DNA from: Acidobacteriota bacterium
Lineage (GTDB): Bacteria > Acidobacteriota > Blastocatellia > Pyrinomonadales > Pyrinomonadaceae
Reading direction: 5' to 3'
Length of the DNA: 64,000 bases
Assembly (NCBI GenBank): GCA_018269075.1
Contig: JAFDVJ010000012.1
Location: 129,187-193,186 of the forward strand
Shown: positions 1 through 8,996 of the stretch, one piece after another
Layout of the letters: every line of letters starts with the position of its first letter
How positions within the stretch are numbered: position 1 is the stretch's first letter
Notes under the pieces: generated by a model
Database searches by the model: none
Told to the model about the DNA's origin: nothing
The model's input: only the letters and a program-made list of their open reading frames with translations
Program-made: the position numbers and the translations under genes

Positions 1-95
1 TTTCGTGTTTTTAGTGTGTTTAGCGGATCGATTAAAAACCGGCCGCGGGTATAACGCTCATTATTCCAACAAGTTTTGTCACACCCTTTGAGCGG
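1..95. repeat. Partial palindromic repeat element (right half)
   Basis: The window opens inside what looks like the right arm of a dispersed element: a T-rich 9-mer motif (GTGTTTTTAGTG), then a stretch ending CATTATTCCAACAAGTTTTG. A near-identical tail (CATTATTCCAACCAATTTTG) follows the perfect hairpin at 13415-13477. The left arm, if present, lies outside the window. Confidence 0.5.
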
Positions 96-100
96 AGATT

Positions 101-943
101 TTACTGTTTGTTGCGGAGCCGGATCTTCAGTTTTCCGCCGCCGCGGGTGACGGTCAGCGTGCGGCCGGCGGCGGTTTTGTAGAAAACGGTCTCGCCGTTA
201 AGCGGCTCGTCGTCGATCGCCTCGACGACGTCGTTTTCGCGGACGCCGGAGCTTTCGCCGACGCCGTTCGCGGTGATCGATCTGACCGTCCAGCGGCCGT
301 TTTCGAAGGCCGCGTCGATGCCGATCGTCGAAAGCACGTCGCGGACGGTCAGCGGATTCGGCGTTTCGCGGACCTCGACGGTCGGAACCGGTTTCGGCGC
401 CGGATTCGGCTGGAAAACCGGCGTCAGCTTGCTGGCTTTGTCTTCCGAAAGCGGAGCTTCCCGATCCGCGCCGTCGCGCTTGATTTTTCTGACCGGAGTC
501 GCGGCCGGCCGGGTTTGGGCGACTTCCCTTTCCGGCGGTTTCGGCGAATCCTGATCGGTCGGCAGAGAGGCTTTCAGATCCGGCGTTTCCGGCGTTTCGA
601 CGGGCGTCGGGACGGACGCGGCGAAATTGGCGGGCAGCGGACGTTCGGCGGCCGGCGAAGAATTTCCGGCGCTCGCGACGGTCGCATCGTTCGACGTCAG
701 GCGACCGCTGAAAACGAACAGGCCGAGCGCCAGCACGACGGCCAGCGCGGGCAGCGCAAAGCGCAGCGCCCAGCCGAAACGCGGTCGAAAATCCTCCGCC
801 CGCGCGTTCGCGAGGCGGGCCTTCAGCCGCAGATCGAAATCCTTCGGCGCTTCGACTTTTTTCAGGGAACTAAACAGCTCGCGCAGCCGGCGTTCGTCGG
901 CGCTCGGTGTTTCGGTTTCTTGGTTCCGGTTTTCGTCACTCAT
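101..943 (-). CDS. Membrane-anchored anti-sigma-like protein with C-terminal PDZ-like domain
   Basis: 280 aa. A charged cytoplasmic N-terminus of about 60 residues precedes one membrane segment (about 62-82). A long Pro/Thr-rich linker and a C-terminal PDZ-like module (about 200-278, including NGVGESSGVRENDVVEAIDD) follow. The gene starts 2 bp after the stop of the ECF sigma gene at 946-1581, so the two are almost certainly co-transcribed. That pairing, not a recognised zinc-finger motif, is why I call it anti-sigma-like. A PDZ domain on the outer side could bind exposed C-termini of misfolded proteins and pass the signal inward. The role is inferred. Confidence 0.7.
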   Translation of the reverse strand: MSDENRNQETETPSADERRLRELFSSLKKVEAPKDFDLRLKARLANARAEDFRPRFGWALRFALPALAVVLALGLFVFSGRLTSNDATVASAGNSSPAAERPLPANFAASVPTPVETPETPDLKASLPTDQDSPKPPEREVAQTRPAATPVRKIKRDGADREAPLSEDKASKLTPVFQPNPAPKPVPTVEVRETPNPLTVRDVLSTIGIDAAFENGRWTVRSITANGVGESSGVRENDVVEAIDDEPLNGETVFYKTAAGRTLTVTRGGGKLKIRLRNKQ

Positions 944-945
944 TT

Positions 946-1581
946 TCAGTCAAAATACTTTTTCAGCTTTTCGCGCAAAAGCGCGCGGGCGCGGCTGATC
1001 CGCGATTTCGTCGTGCCGAGCCCGAGCCCGAGCACCTGCGCGATCTCATCGTAGCTGAGCTCCTGAATCTCGCGCAGGACGATCGGCGCGCGGTATTTGT
1101 CCGGCAGCGCGGCGATCGCTTTTTCGATCGTCCGGCTGCGCTCCGTATCGATCAGATTCTCGTCGGGCAGAGATTTTTCGTCGGGCGGATGAAATTCCTG
1201 CGTCTCGTTCTCCTCGGTCTGAAAAAAACTCGACAGCGACAGCAGCCGGCGACGGCGTTTGCGGCGGATCTCGCTGATCGCGAGATTCGTCGCGATCCGG
1301 TAAATATAAGTCGAGAACGCGTATTCCGTATGATAACGCTCGATCGCGAAATAGACGCGGACGAACGTTTCCTGCACGAGATCGACCGCTTCCTCGTAGT
1401 CGTCGAGCATCCGGAAAAGATAGTTCGTCAACGGGTTGCGGTAACGTTCGACGATTTCGGCAAAGGCCGTTTCGTCGCCTTTTTTCGTCGCTTCGATCAG
1501 TTGATGGTCGGACCTTTTTTCAACGGACACGGATTTTGCGCGCGCCTCCGTGTTCGTTTTCTCGAATTTGTCCAAAGCCAT
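946..1581 (-). CDS. ECF RNA polymerase sigma factor (RpoE/SigW-like)
   Basis: 211 aa. Region 2 is clear (FAEIVERYRNPLTNYLFRML, then DLVQETFVRVY and FSTYIYRIATNLAISEIRRKRRRR). A short acidic linker leads to region 4 (LPDKYRAPIVLREIQELSYDEIAQVL), whose helix-turn-helix reads GLGTTKSRISRARALLREKL. Length and order are typical of ECF sigma factors. An extra N-terminal stretch of about 20 residues is probably unstructured. It is the first gene of a two-gene unit with the membrane protein downstream, the usual sigma/anti-sigma arrangement. Confidence 0.95.
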   Translation of the reverse strand: MALDKFEKTNTEARAKSVSVEKRSDHQLIEATKKGDETAFAEIVERYRNPLTNYLFRMLDDYEEAVDLVQETFVRVYFAIERYHTEYAFSTYIYRIATNLAISEIRRKRRRRLLSLSSFFQTEENETQEFHPPDEKSLPDENLIDTERSRTIEKAIAALPDKYRAPIVLREIQELSYDEIAQVLGLGLGTTKSRISRARALLREKLKKYFD

Positions 1582-1611
1582 ACACTCATACTTTTTTACA
1601 ACAGAATTTCA

Positions 1612-1657
1612 ATCAAAACAAAAGCCGCCTCACGATACTGAATCACGCGCGGCGGCT
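1612..1657 (-). terminator. Rho-independent terminator
   Basis: On the minus strand a 7-bp GC stem (AGCCGCC/GGCGGCT) closes a loop of about 21 nt and is followed by TTTTGTTTT. It lies just after the stop of the gene at 1684-2292 and ahead of the sigma gene, separating the two units. Confidence 0.55.
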
Positions 1658-1683
1658 GCAAAGGTTGCGAAAGTTTCCGGAAT

Positions 1684-2292
1684 TTATTCGACCGGACGGA
1701 CGGTCAGCACCAGAAACAGCAGCTCGCCGGGTTTCGCCGTCGCGAGACTGCCGACGACGGTCGGCTCGTTTTCGGGCAGGCTGAAGCGCATCGTCGAAAG
1801 ACCGATGCCCTCGTAACTGACGCTCGCCGGCAGCGGTTTGCCGCTTTCGTCGCGGGCGGCGTTAACGAGCGGCACGCGCATCCCGAAGCGAAAGCTTTCG
1901 AACTGCAAAACGTTTTTGCCCTGCGCGTTCACGAGATTCTGAATGCCCTTGAGCGACCATTCGAAAAACGCCGGATAGTTTTTATCGGCCGTCTGCCCGA
2001 AATCGTTGGCGAGACTTTTGTATTCGATGTAGTTGTTGGTGCGCTGCAGAAAACTGTTCATCAGCCGGTAGTCCGAAAAATCGTAACCGGCTTTCAGTTT
2101 TTTGACGATGCCCGCGAGCGCCGGCGGAACCGCGTCGCGGCCGCCGCCGGCGTTCGAAGCGACTATCGTCTGCAAAACGACCTCGTAGCACGGATCGGCC
2201 TTCGGCGGCCGGCTGTCGGTCTGCGCGAAAACGCCGGCGGCGCCGGCGATCAGTAGAAAAATGACGCTGAAAAGAAATTTCGGCTTGGTCAT
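1684..2292 (-). CDS. Secreted hypothetical protein
   Basis: About 202 aa from the start chosen here. It begins MTKPKFLFSVIFLLIAGAAG with a signal-peptide cleavage site near VFAQ. An upstream in-frame ATG adds 12 residues, but AAAGGAG sits correctly before the codon at 2292, so the shorter form is preferred. The mature part has the segment YRLMNSFLQRTNNYIEYKS and a predicted beta-rich C-terminus (GELLFLVLTVRPVE). The repeated-strand look is reminiscent of secretin or pilus-accessory domains, but I cannot assign a family. It sits upstream of the ECF sigma pair, separated by a terminator. Confidence 0.75.
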   Translation of the reverse strand: MTKPKFLFSVIFLLIAGAAGVFAQTDSRPPKADPCYEVVLQTIVASNAGGGRDAVPPALAGIVKKLKAGYDFSDYRLMNSFLQRTNNYIEYKSLANDFGQTADKNYPAFFEWSLKGIQNLVNAQGKNVLQFESFRFGMRVPLVNAARDESGKPLPASVSYEGIGLSTMRFSLPENEPTVVGSLATAKPGELLFLVLTVRPVE

Positions 2293-2374
2293 CGGGTTAA
2301 ACTCCTTTGAAAAGAACTGAATACTCAACGCTTTTCACCGACCAGCCGAAATAAAGTTGCAAATAATTTTTCGC

Positions 2375-3229
2375 TTAACCTTCCTGGAAAAGCTCGGGCT
2401 CGACCTTCTGGCCGAAGGTCGTCGTGCCGATCTCGGATTCCTCGATCTGTTTGTCGTCGGCCCAGAGCACCGAGCGGTACGGGACGAGCGTCCCCTGCGC
2501 GTACCGGTAATCGTAGAATTTGCGGCGGTACTTGACGCCCGCCTCCTCGTATTCGAGCATCATCACGCGGTAGGATTTGAGGCTCACGTAAAAGCGCGTC
2601 TTGCGATTCTGTTTATCGGTCACGTCGAGCAGGAAATACTCGACGCCCATCACCTTGTCGCGGCCGGCGAGCTCGAGCTTCGATTCGTTTTCCTTATACC
2701 GCAGCAGGCCTTCGAGACCGTGCCAGATCTGGTTCTGAAAAGCGCTCGTCGCGTCCTCGCGCGGGGTGAAGACCGAGTCCTTGTAGATGCCGAAAACCTT
2801 GTCGCCGGTGTAGATGAGCGAGAATTTTTCGCCGTTCGGAAACGCCTGATCGACCCGGATCTTCTCCTTGTTCAGATTGTCGCCGCGCAGGATCCAGCGG
2901 TCGTAGTTGACGGTCTCGGCGCGTCCCTTCGCGTCGGTCAGGAAGATTTTCCCGCGCTCGAGCGTCGTCTTACGGATCTGATTGAGATTCTGCCTGCCGA
3001 GAAGCCCGCCGTAGATCAGGATCGTCGATTCCGCGACCTGTTCGGCCGTCAGTTTCGACGGATCGACGACCTGCTGCTTGTTATCGTTTTTTTCTTCCTT
3101 TTTATCGGTCTTCGCCTCTTTTTTATCGGTCTTTCCGCTGGCGTCGGTCTGGTTCTGGGCGAGCGCCGCGGGCGCGCCGACGCCCAGTAAAAGAATGCAT
3201 AAAATGACGTTTCTAAAACTCAAAAACAC
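2375..3229 (-). CDS. Periplasmic LolA-like outer-membrane lipoprotein-sorting family protein
   Basis: 284 aa with a GTG start preceded by AAGGAG. Signal peptide (about 1-25, ending AALAQ), a Lys/Asp-rich linker (about 27-55), then a fold resembling the LolA/LolB-type barrel: GRAETVNYDRWILRGDN, FSLIYTGDKVFGIYKDSVF, VEYFLLDVTDKQNRKTRFYV and a closing LVPYRSVLWADDKQIEESEI. Proteins of this type bind lipids or lipoproteins in the periplasm. There is no lolCDE neighbour to support true lipoprotein sorting, so the call is at superfamily level. Confidence 0.7.
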   Translation of the reverse strand: MFLSFRNVILCILLLGVGAPAALAQNQTDASGKTDKKEAKTDKKEEKNDNKQQVVDPSKLTAEQVAESTILIYGGLLGRQNLNQIRKTTLERGKIFLTDAKGRAETVNYDRWILRGDNLNKEKIRVDQAFPNGEKFSLIYTGDKVFGIYKDSVFTPREDATSAFQNQIWHGLEGLLRYKENESKLELAGRDKVMGVEYFLLDVTDKQNRKTRFYVSLKSYRVMMLEYEEAGVKYRRKFYDYRYAQGTLVPYRSVLWADDKQIEESEIGTTTFGQKVEPELFQEG

Positions 3230-3425
3230 TAAAATTTCTCCTTAAAACTCGTATCGGTTTTGGCAGACTAAATGCGGATTGTACCACAAACCGATCTTTT
3301 CGGCACGACATTCCGCTGATTTTACAAGTAAATTGATGAAAACCGGCCCGAAAAAGATGCACTCCGAATAAAACTTCGCCTCCGCCGATTTTACTTTTCG
3401 CCGTTTACTTTTTACCTTAAAACTG

Positions 3426-3884
3426 ATGCTTCACGTCGCGCTCGTCGAACCCGAGATTCCGCCGAACACCGGCAACATCGCGCGCCTCTGCGCGGCGACC
3501 TTCACCGACCTGCACATCGTCGGCGCGACCGGCTTCCGGATGGACGACCGCACCCTGAAGCGCGCCGGCCTCGATTACTGGAACGAGGTCCGGCTCCATC
3601 GCCACCTCGACATCGAACGGCTTTACGCGGCGCTGCCCGGCGCGCGTTTTCTGTACCTGACGACCAAATCATCGACGCCTTACACCGACTGGGAGTTTCG
3701 CGACGGCGACTGTCTGGTCTTCGGACGCGAGACGCGCGGTCTGCCGGAAGAGCTGCTGCGGGCCAACCGGGAACGCTGCCTGACGATCCCGATGCCGAAC
3801 GAAAACGTCCGCAGCCTGAATCTCGCAAACAGCGTCGGGATCGTCCTTTACGAAGCATTAAGGCAATTAAAATCAGCCGCTTAA
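3426..3884 (+). CDS. trmL: tRNA (cytidine(34)-2'-O)-methyltransferase TrmL
   Basis: 152 aa, the normal length for this small SPOUT methyltransferase. The N-terminus LHVALVEPEIPPNTGNIARL carries the family NTGNIAR signature. The C-terminal knot has LVFGRETRGLP and the SAM-binding segment IPMPNENVRSLNLANSVGIVLYEAL. It methylates the wobble-base ribose of tRNA-Leu isoacceptors using S-adenosylmethionine. It lies alone, divergent from the LolA-like gene, with about 195 bp between them. Confidence 0.95.
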   Translation: MLHVALVEPEIPPNTGNIARLCAATFTDLHIVGATGFRMDDRTLKRAGLDYWNEVRLHRHLDIERLYAALPGARFLYLTTKSSTPYTDWEFRDGDCLVFGRETRGLPEELLRANRERCLTIPMPNENVRSLNLANSVGIVLYEALRQLKSAA

Positions 3885-3998
3885 TTCATTATATTTTTGT
3901 AAAGTTTTGTCAATCGCAGGCATCTTTCCGCGCCTTTCGCACATCTTAAAAACGCAAACGAATTTCGGTATTTTGAAAGTTTGTCGGAGGGAAAAAAG

Positions 3999-4535
3999 AT
4001 GAGATATATTCGTAATTTTTTGATTTTATCATTCGTATTTTTATCGTTTACGGCCTTCGAGGCGAAGGCCCAGACGCCGTCGAACGGGCTCGAGAAAAAG
4101 GTTTTCAAGGAGCTGATCAAACTTCCCTACTACGGCGTTTTCGACCATATCGCTTTTCAGATCGACGGCGACACGGTGACGCTTTACGGCAAGGTCTTCA
4201 ACGCCCGCAACAAGCGTGACGCCGAGCGCTGGGTGAAGGACGTCGACGGCGTCGGCCGCGTCGTCAACCGGATCGAGATTCTGCCGCCGTCGGGCTTCGA
4301 CAACACGATCCGCCGGCAGATCCTCGCGACCTTCACGCGCAACGGCGGCAGCCTTTACCGCTATCTGCAGGAACCGAACCCGGCGATGCGGATCATCGTC
4401 GACAACGGCCGCGTGACGCTCGAAGGCTATGTCTCGAACCGCGGCGACTATAATCTCGCGAACATCCTCGTGAGCGGCGTGAGCGGCGTCTTCGGCGTCG
4501 AAAACAACCTGATCGTCGGCCGCGAAGAACGCTGA
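3999..4535 (+). CDS. Secreted double BON-domain protein
   Basis: 178 aa from the ATG preceded by GGAGGG at 3986-3991; an in-frame TTG upstream is rejected on spacing. A signal peptide (ending EAKAQ) is followed by two BON modules, about 30-100 (VFDHIAFQIDGDTVTLYGKV... VVNRIEIL) and about 100-175 (IIVDNGRVTLEGYVSNRGDY... GVENNLIVG). BON domains bind phospholipid surfaces and occur in OsmY/DolP-type envelope proteins. The gene is monocistronic and ends in a strong terminator. Confidence 0.88.
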   Translation: MRYIRNFLILSFVFLSFTAFEAKAQTPSNGLEKKVFKELIKLPYYGVFDHIAFQIDGDTVTLYGKVFNARNKRDAERWVKDVDGVGRVVNRIEILPPSGFDNTIRRQILATFTRNGGSLYRYLQEPNPAMRIIVDNGRVTLEGYVSNRGDYNLANILVSGVSGVFGVENNLIVGREER

Positions 4536-4560
4536 AACATTCCCCATTCCTTGAATTGAA

Positions 4561-4587
4561 AGACCGGAGCGTTCCGGTCTTTTTTTT
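4561..4587 (+). terminator. Rho-independent terminator after the BON gene
   Basis: An 8-bp stem AGACCGGA/TCCGGTCT with a 4-nt loop is followed directly by an eight-T run. It lies between convergent genes; the kinase stop at 4589 is 2 bp beyond it. Confidence 0.9.
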
Positions 4588-4588
4588 G

Positions 4589-7312
4589 TCAGATTCCGCC
4601 CGCCGGCCGGTCGCGGAGCCGCGCGATCTTCCGTTCCAATTGTTCGGATGCCGAGCCGGCGAAAGAATTTCCGGCGGCCGCCGCCCGGCGGCGATATTCG
4701 AGCGCCTTTTCGTAATCGCCGAGCGCTTCCTTCAAAAACGCGCCGCCGGTCTCGGAAAAGCCGCCGGCGGCCGGTTCGAAGCCGCTCAGCAGATCGGCCC
4801 GGCGCGTCAGGGCGTCGGCCAGACAGTTGAGCAGCGCGCCGTCATCCGGGCTTTTCCGCAGAGAGTTTTCGAGTCGTTCGAGCGCCTCTTTTCGCCACAG
4901 CTCGGCGGCCCGCCGTTTTTCGCCGCGGGCCGCGAAGAAATCGGCGGCCGGGCCCAGAAATTCGGGAATCTGGAGCAGGTCGGCGGCGAAGTTTTCGAAC
5001 TTTTTCAGGTTTTCGAGATACCGCGCGAGTCCCGTTTCGAGCCGTTCGCGGCCGGCCGCCCGGCGGCCGAGCTTATCGAGCGCGATCCCGACGCGCATCG
5101 TGTAGACCGGGATCGCGTAGAAAAAGCTTTTTTGATCGAGATTTTTATTATCGCGGTTCTGCTCCAGCCGTGCGAGACAAAATTCGTACAATCCGAGCGT
5201 TTTCGCCCAATCGCCGCGCGCCCGGTAAACGTCGGCCATCATCCGCCGCACGCGGACCGAATGGTTGAAGGCGAGCGCCTGCGCGGGATCGGCGGCGTAG
5301 GCGCGGTCGGCCAAATCGGCGGCCTCGCCGTAGACCGCCAGCGCCTCGTCGGGACGGTCGAATTTTTCGAGCAGCGCGCCCTTCTGCATCAGGAAAAACG
5401 CGGTCTCCGATTCGCCGTCGGGCGACGCCGGCCGCGCCCGCTGCAAATCGACGGCGCGCTCGATCGACGCCAGGCTCTCGTCGAGCGCGGCCGCGCTTTC
5501 CGCCGTCCGGCCGAGCCCGCCGAGCACTTCGCCGAGGTCGAGATAGTTGTTCGAATTTTCGAAAAACGTCCGCGGATTGTCGGGTTCGAGCTCGTTCAGA
5601 CGGCGGTTCAGACGGCCGTTCGTGCGGTACAGCTCGATGGTCGCCTCCTTGTTTCCCTGCAGCTGGTAAAATTCGAGCAGCGTACCGTGCGTGAGGACCA
5701 GCCTGCGGATCAGGCGCGCGTCGCCGGGCGCGAGCGCGACCGCTCTTTCGTGGAGCCGCCGCGCCTTTTGCAGGTTTTCGAACGCCTTTTCGTAATCGCG
5801 CAGATGCCACGTCCGCGCCCAGCCGAGCTGCTGGTAGGCCGCGCCGAGTTCGCCGAGGAATTCGGCGTCGTCCGTGTCGTCGGCCAGCGAATCGAGCACG
5901 GCCGCCGATTTTTCGATGACTGCCTGCCGGATTTCGAGCCCGTCCGGCAGCGCGCTCAGATTGCGGCTCGTTTCGTCGAGCAGCGAGCCGGCCACGTCGC
6001 GCATCTGCCGCGCCCGGCTTTCGGCCCGCGCCCGCGCCCGGTACGCCGCCGCCGCCTGCCAGACGGCGACGCCCGCCGCCAGCGCAACGACGAGCGCCGC
6101 GAACGTGCCGAGCCGGTGCCGGCGGACGAATTTCGAGAAACGATAGAACACGCCGTCGGCCGTCGCGCCGACCGGCAGCCCCTTCAGGTAGCGGCGAATG
6201 TCGGCGGCGAATTCCGTCACCGTCCGGTACCGGCGCTCGGGCTCCTTGCGGAGCGCCTTGAGGATGATGTTGTCGAGATCGCCCCGGAGGGATTTCGGAT
6301 TTCGGATTTCGGATTTCGGATTGGTTGGCGGCGTTTGGTTGGCGGTTCGTCGGTCGCTGTTCGCGGCGTTTTGGTCGAAAATCGGAGCGGGAGCGCTGAC
6401 GACGGACGAGGGGCGCGGCGGTTCTTCGGTGCGGACGGCGCGGGCGATCTCGTCGTAAGTGCGGCTTTTAGTCTGAAACGGGCGGCGGCCGCTGAGCAGC
6501 TCGTAAAGCACGACGCCGAGACTGTAGATGTCGGCCGAAGTCGTCACCGGCAGACCGTTCAGCTGCTCGGGCGCGGCGTATTCGGGCGTCAGCATCCGGT
6601 TGCGGGTCGCGGTCGCGGTGCCTTCGCCGCCGTCCCGGTCGAGCAGCCGGGCGATCCCGAAATCGAGGAGCTTCGGCGTGCCGTCCGCCGTCACCAGCAG
6701 ATTCGACGGCTTGAGGTCGCGATGGACGACGAGATTGCGGTGCGCGTATTCGACGGCCGCGCAGATTTCGAGAAAAAGCTCGAGCCGGGCGCGGACGCCG
6801 AGCCGGCGTTCCTCGCAAAACCGCGTCAGCGTCACGCCTTCGACGTATTCCATCACGAAAAACGGCCGCCCGTCGGGCGTCGTGCCGCCGTCGAGAAACC
6901 GCGCGATCGACGGATGTTCGAGCCGCGCAAGGATCCGGCGTTCGAGCGCGAAGCGCCGCAGGACCGCGTCCGTGTCCATCCCGCGCTTGACGATCTTGAA
7001 CGCGACCGGCTTTTCGCGATCCGGGCTTTCGGCCCGAAAGACCGTGCCCATCCCGCCCGTTCCGACGATTTCCGCGAGCCGGTAGCCGCCGATCTCGCGG
7101 CCGGCGAGCGACTGCTGATCGAGCCCGAGGCCGACCGGCACGGGCTCGGCGATGAAGTCCGCGGCCTGTTCGTGCGAAGCGACGAGCGCGGCGACTTCGG
7201 ACCGCAGCGCGGCGTCTTTGAGCGCGGCCAGAAAACGCGCGCGGTCGGCCGGCGCGAGCTCGATCGCGCGGTAAAAAAGCTCCTTGATCTTCAGCCACTC
7301 GGCGCTTTGCAT
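4589..7312 (-). CDS. Ser/Thr protein kinase with transmembrane segment and TPR sensor region
   Basis: 907 aa. N-terminal helical region 1-70, kinase domain about 75-380, membrane segment about 403-420, then about 480 residues of TPR-like helices (for example LQKARRLHERAVALAPGDARL). Kinase motifs are intact: glycine loop GTGGMGT, VAFK lysine 106, HRDLKPSN with Asp199, DFG 218-220 and the APE motif near 247-249. The ECF sigma gene 124 bp upstream makes the sigma-kinase pair common in Acidobacteria and Planctomycetes. Residues 331-341 (NPKSEIRNPKS) come from a 7-bp DNA repeat inserted in a kinase-domain linker. Confidence 0.95.
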   Translation of the reverse strand: MQSAEWLKIKELFYRAIELAPADRARFLAALKDAALRSEVAALVASHEQAADFIAEPVPVGLGLDQQSLAGREIGGYRLAEIVGTGGMGTVFRAESPDREKPVAFKIVKRGMDTDAVLRRFALERRILARLEHPSIARFLDGGTTPDGRPFFVMEYVEGVTLTRFCEERRLGVRARLELFLEICAAVEYAHRNLVVHRDLKPSNLLVTADGTPKLLDFGIARLLDRDGGEGTATATRNRMLTPEYAAPEQLNGLPVTTSADIYSLGVVLYELLSGRRPFQTKSRTYDEIARAVRTEEPPRPSSVVSAPAPIFDQNAANSDRRTANQTPPTNPKSEIRNPKSLRGDLDNIILKALRKEPERRYRTVTEFAADIRRYLKGLPVGATADGVFYRFSKFVRRHRLGTFAALVVALAAGVAVWQAAAAYRARARAESRARQMRDVAGSLLDETSRNLSALPDGLEIRQAVIEKSAAVLDSLADDTDDAEFLGELGAAYQQLGWARTWHLRDYEKAFENLQKARRLHERAVALAPGDARLIRRLVLTHGTLLEFYQLQGNKEATIELYRTNGRLNRRLNELEPDNPRTFFENSNNYLDLGEVLGGLGRTAESAAALDESLASIERAVDLQRARPASPDGESETAFFLMQKGALLEKFDRPDEALAVYGEAADLADRAYAADPAQALAFNHSVRVRRMMADVYRARGDWAKTLGLYEFCLARLEQNRDNKNLDQKSFFYAIPVYTMRVGIALDKLGRRAAGRERLETGLARYLENLKKFENFAADLLQIPEFLGPAADFFAARGEKRRAAELWRKEALERLENSLRKSPDDGALLNCLADALTRRADLLSGFEPAAGGFSETGGAFLKEALGDYEKALEYRRRAAAAGNSFAGSASEQLERKIARLRDRPAGGI
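6291..6322. repeat. Heptanucleotide repeat (GGATTTC)n inside a kinase gene
   Basis: About 4.5 units of GGATTTC lie in the coding sequence of the Ser/Thr kinase. Read on the coding strand, the repeat has no stop in any frame and gives the 7-residue period NPKSEIR. The same unit occurs between genes at many other places in the window. Confidence 0.9.
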
Positions 7313-7436
7313 TTTTATTAAAGTTCGGGCGACGACGGAAATTCGGGAAAGCGGGAAGATTGTTCCCGGGCTTTCACGGCTTCTGACGAATCACGCCCCG
7401 CCCATTTTAAACACGCGCAAAACCGCCGGAAATTTT

Positions 7437-7985
7437 TCAGACGCCGTTGATTTTGCGGTACAGCCACGCCCGCGCGAACGTCCATTCGCGAAAGACGCCG
7501 GCCGTCGAGAGCCCGAGCACGGCCGCCGTTTCCTCGAACGTCAGCCCCGCGAAATAACGCAGCTCGACGATCCGCGCCTGCATCTCGTCGCGGGCGGCGA
7601 GCTCGGTCAATGCCAGATCGAGATCGAGCAGCGTTTCGTTCAACTGGACGGGAATCGTCGCGGCGTCGTCGAGCGCGATCTTCAGACCGTCGCGTTTGCG
7701 GGCGCGGCGCTCGCGGGCGTGATCGACCAGAATCCGCCGCATCGCCTGCGCCGCGAGCGCGAAAAACTGGCCGCGGTTCCGCCAGTCGACCGAATGCTGG
7801 CCGGCGAGCTTCAGATAGGCTTCGTGGACGAGCGCGGTCGTCGGCAGCGTCGCCGCGTATTCGTTCTGCAGAAGCCGGTGCGCGACGCGCCGCAGCTCGT
7901 CGTAAACGATCGGCAAAAGCTCGTCCAAAGCGGATTTGCGCCCGTTTTGCCACTCCTGCAAAAGCCGCGTCACGTCTTCCGTCAT
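7437..7985 (-). CDS. ECF sigma factor of the kinase-associated type
   Basis: 182 aa from ATG at 7985 (MTEDVTRLLQEWQNG), the start expected for this subfamily; a TTG 39 bp upstream with GGAAG ahead of it is possible. Region 2 includes LHEAYLKL-like TALVHEAYLKLAGQ and WRNRGQFFALAAQAMRRILVDHARERRA. Region 4 is ELRYFAGLTFEETAAVLGLS followed by TAGVFREWTFARAWLYRKI. This is the ECF subfamily usually encoded beside Ser/Thr kinases, matching the kinase directly downstream. Sigma activity is probably controlled by phosphorylation; that is known for the class only in outline. Confidence 0.93.
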   Translation of the reverse strand: MTEDVTRLLQEWQNGRKSALDELLPIVYDELRRVAHRLLQNEYAATLPTTALVHEAYLKLAGQHSVDWRNRGQFFALAAQAMRRILVDHARERRARKRDGLKIALDDAATIPVQLNETLLDLDLALTELAARDEMQARIVELRYFAGLTFEETAAVLGLSTAGVFREWTFARAWLYRKINGV

Positions 7986-8114
7986 AAAAATCTTTTTTCG
8001 GGGGAACTCGAAAAATTTTAACAAAACTTCCGCGTTTATGTATAGAAGAAAATTTTGACGGCGAAAACCGCGCTCCGAAACATCCGCGCCGGTCTTTCGT
8101 TCGCCGGTTTAGAA

Positions 8115-8987
8115 ATGACTTATATGATTGAATCCATTAAAAAAAGAGCCGCGAGAATCGTGTCGATCGGCCTGTTTCTGAGCATCGCGGCGGCCGCGCA
8201 GACGCTGCCCGAGATGACTTTTCCGAAGATCGACTACACGCCGAAGGTCAGCAAGGGCTGGGTCGGGCAGTATCTGTACGCGATCAAGTTCGACGGCCGG
8301 CAGAGCCTCCGGCCGACCAAGTTCGATTATCTTTACGACGTCAAAATCGAGCGCGTCCACACCGGCTTCGTCGAGCTGACGAGCGAGGTCCGCGGGGCGA
8401 TCCGGACGAACCAGCCCGACAAGAACAACGGCGCGCGCTGGGAATCGTGGATCCCGATCGGGACGAAGATCACGAGCTGGTCGATGCAGGACGAATTCGT
8501 CAAAACCGCGTTCGCCGCGTATCCGAACCTCGGCGTCGCGGCCGTCGACAAATACTCGGCGCTCGTCCAGCTCGAACGAAACATCCGCTACACGACGAAC
8601 GGCGCGTGGGTCCGCGGCCGGACGCATTACTGCGACCTCCAGATCGATCACGCGACGGGCAAATACACGCTCGCCGTGCCGAAGGTCGAGTTCGTGCTCG
8701 AAGGCGAGGACTGGGGCACGCGGATCGGCCCCGACGGCAAGACGGTCGCGCCGTACCGCGAAAAGATCAAGGGCGATCTGACGCATCAGGGCTCGGTCTT
8801 TCTCTCGCCGATCGAATGGGACATTCTCTCCGGCGATTTCGCCGAGGGCCAGCGCGAGATCGTCGTCCGCCGCCGGATTCCGGTCAAATACGCGCCCGAA
8901 CCGTTCGAGGAGCGCGGCAAAAAATACCAGCTGCCGGCGACGACCGGCTTTATCGATTTTTATATGGTGCTGACGCGCGTCGGCTGA
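8115..8987 (+). CDS. Secreted hypothetical protein, upstream of fibre gene
   Basis: About 290 aa with a signal peptide (about 10-30, ending AAAAQ) and a soluble beta-rich mature region. I do not recognise a family. Segments such as FDYLYDVKIERVHTGFVELTSEV, IPIGTKITSWSMQDEFVKTAF and TGFIDFYMVLTRVG suggest repeated strands. ATG codons at 8115 and 8124 are both possible; neither has a clear ribosome site. It ends 9 bp before the fibre gene, so the two probably form one unit and may work together at the cell surface. Confidence 0.75.
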   Translation: MTYMIESIKKRAARIVSIGLFLSIAAAAQTLPEMTFPKIDYTPKVSKGWVGQYLYAIKFDGRQSLRPTKFDYLYDVKIERVHTGFVELTSEVRGAIRTNQPDKNNGARWESWIPIGTKITSWSMQDEFVKTAFAAYPNLGVAAVDKYSALVQLERNIRYTTNGAWVRGRTHYCDLQIDHATGKYTLAVPKVEFVLEGEDWGTRIGPDGKTVAPYREKIKGDLTHQGSVFLSPIEWDILSGDFAEGQREIVVRRRIPVKYAPEPFEERGKKYQLPATTGFIDFYMVLTRVG

Positions 8988-8996
8988 GGAGGAAAT

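Noticed and set aside
4556-7321. 921-residue frame opposite the Ser/Thr kinase
   Set aside because: Antisense of a gene with complete kinase motifs; no domain of its own.
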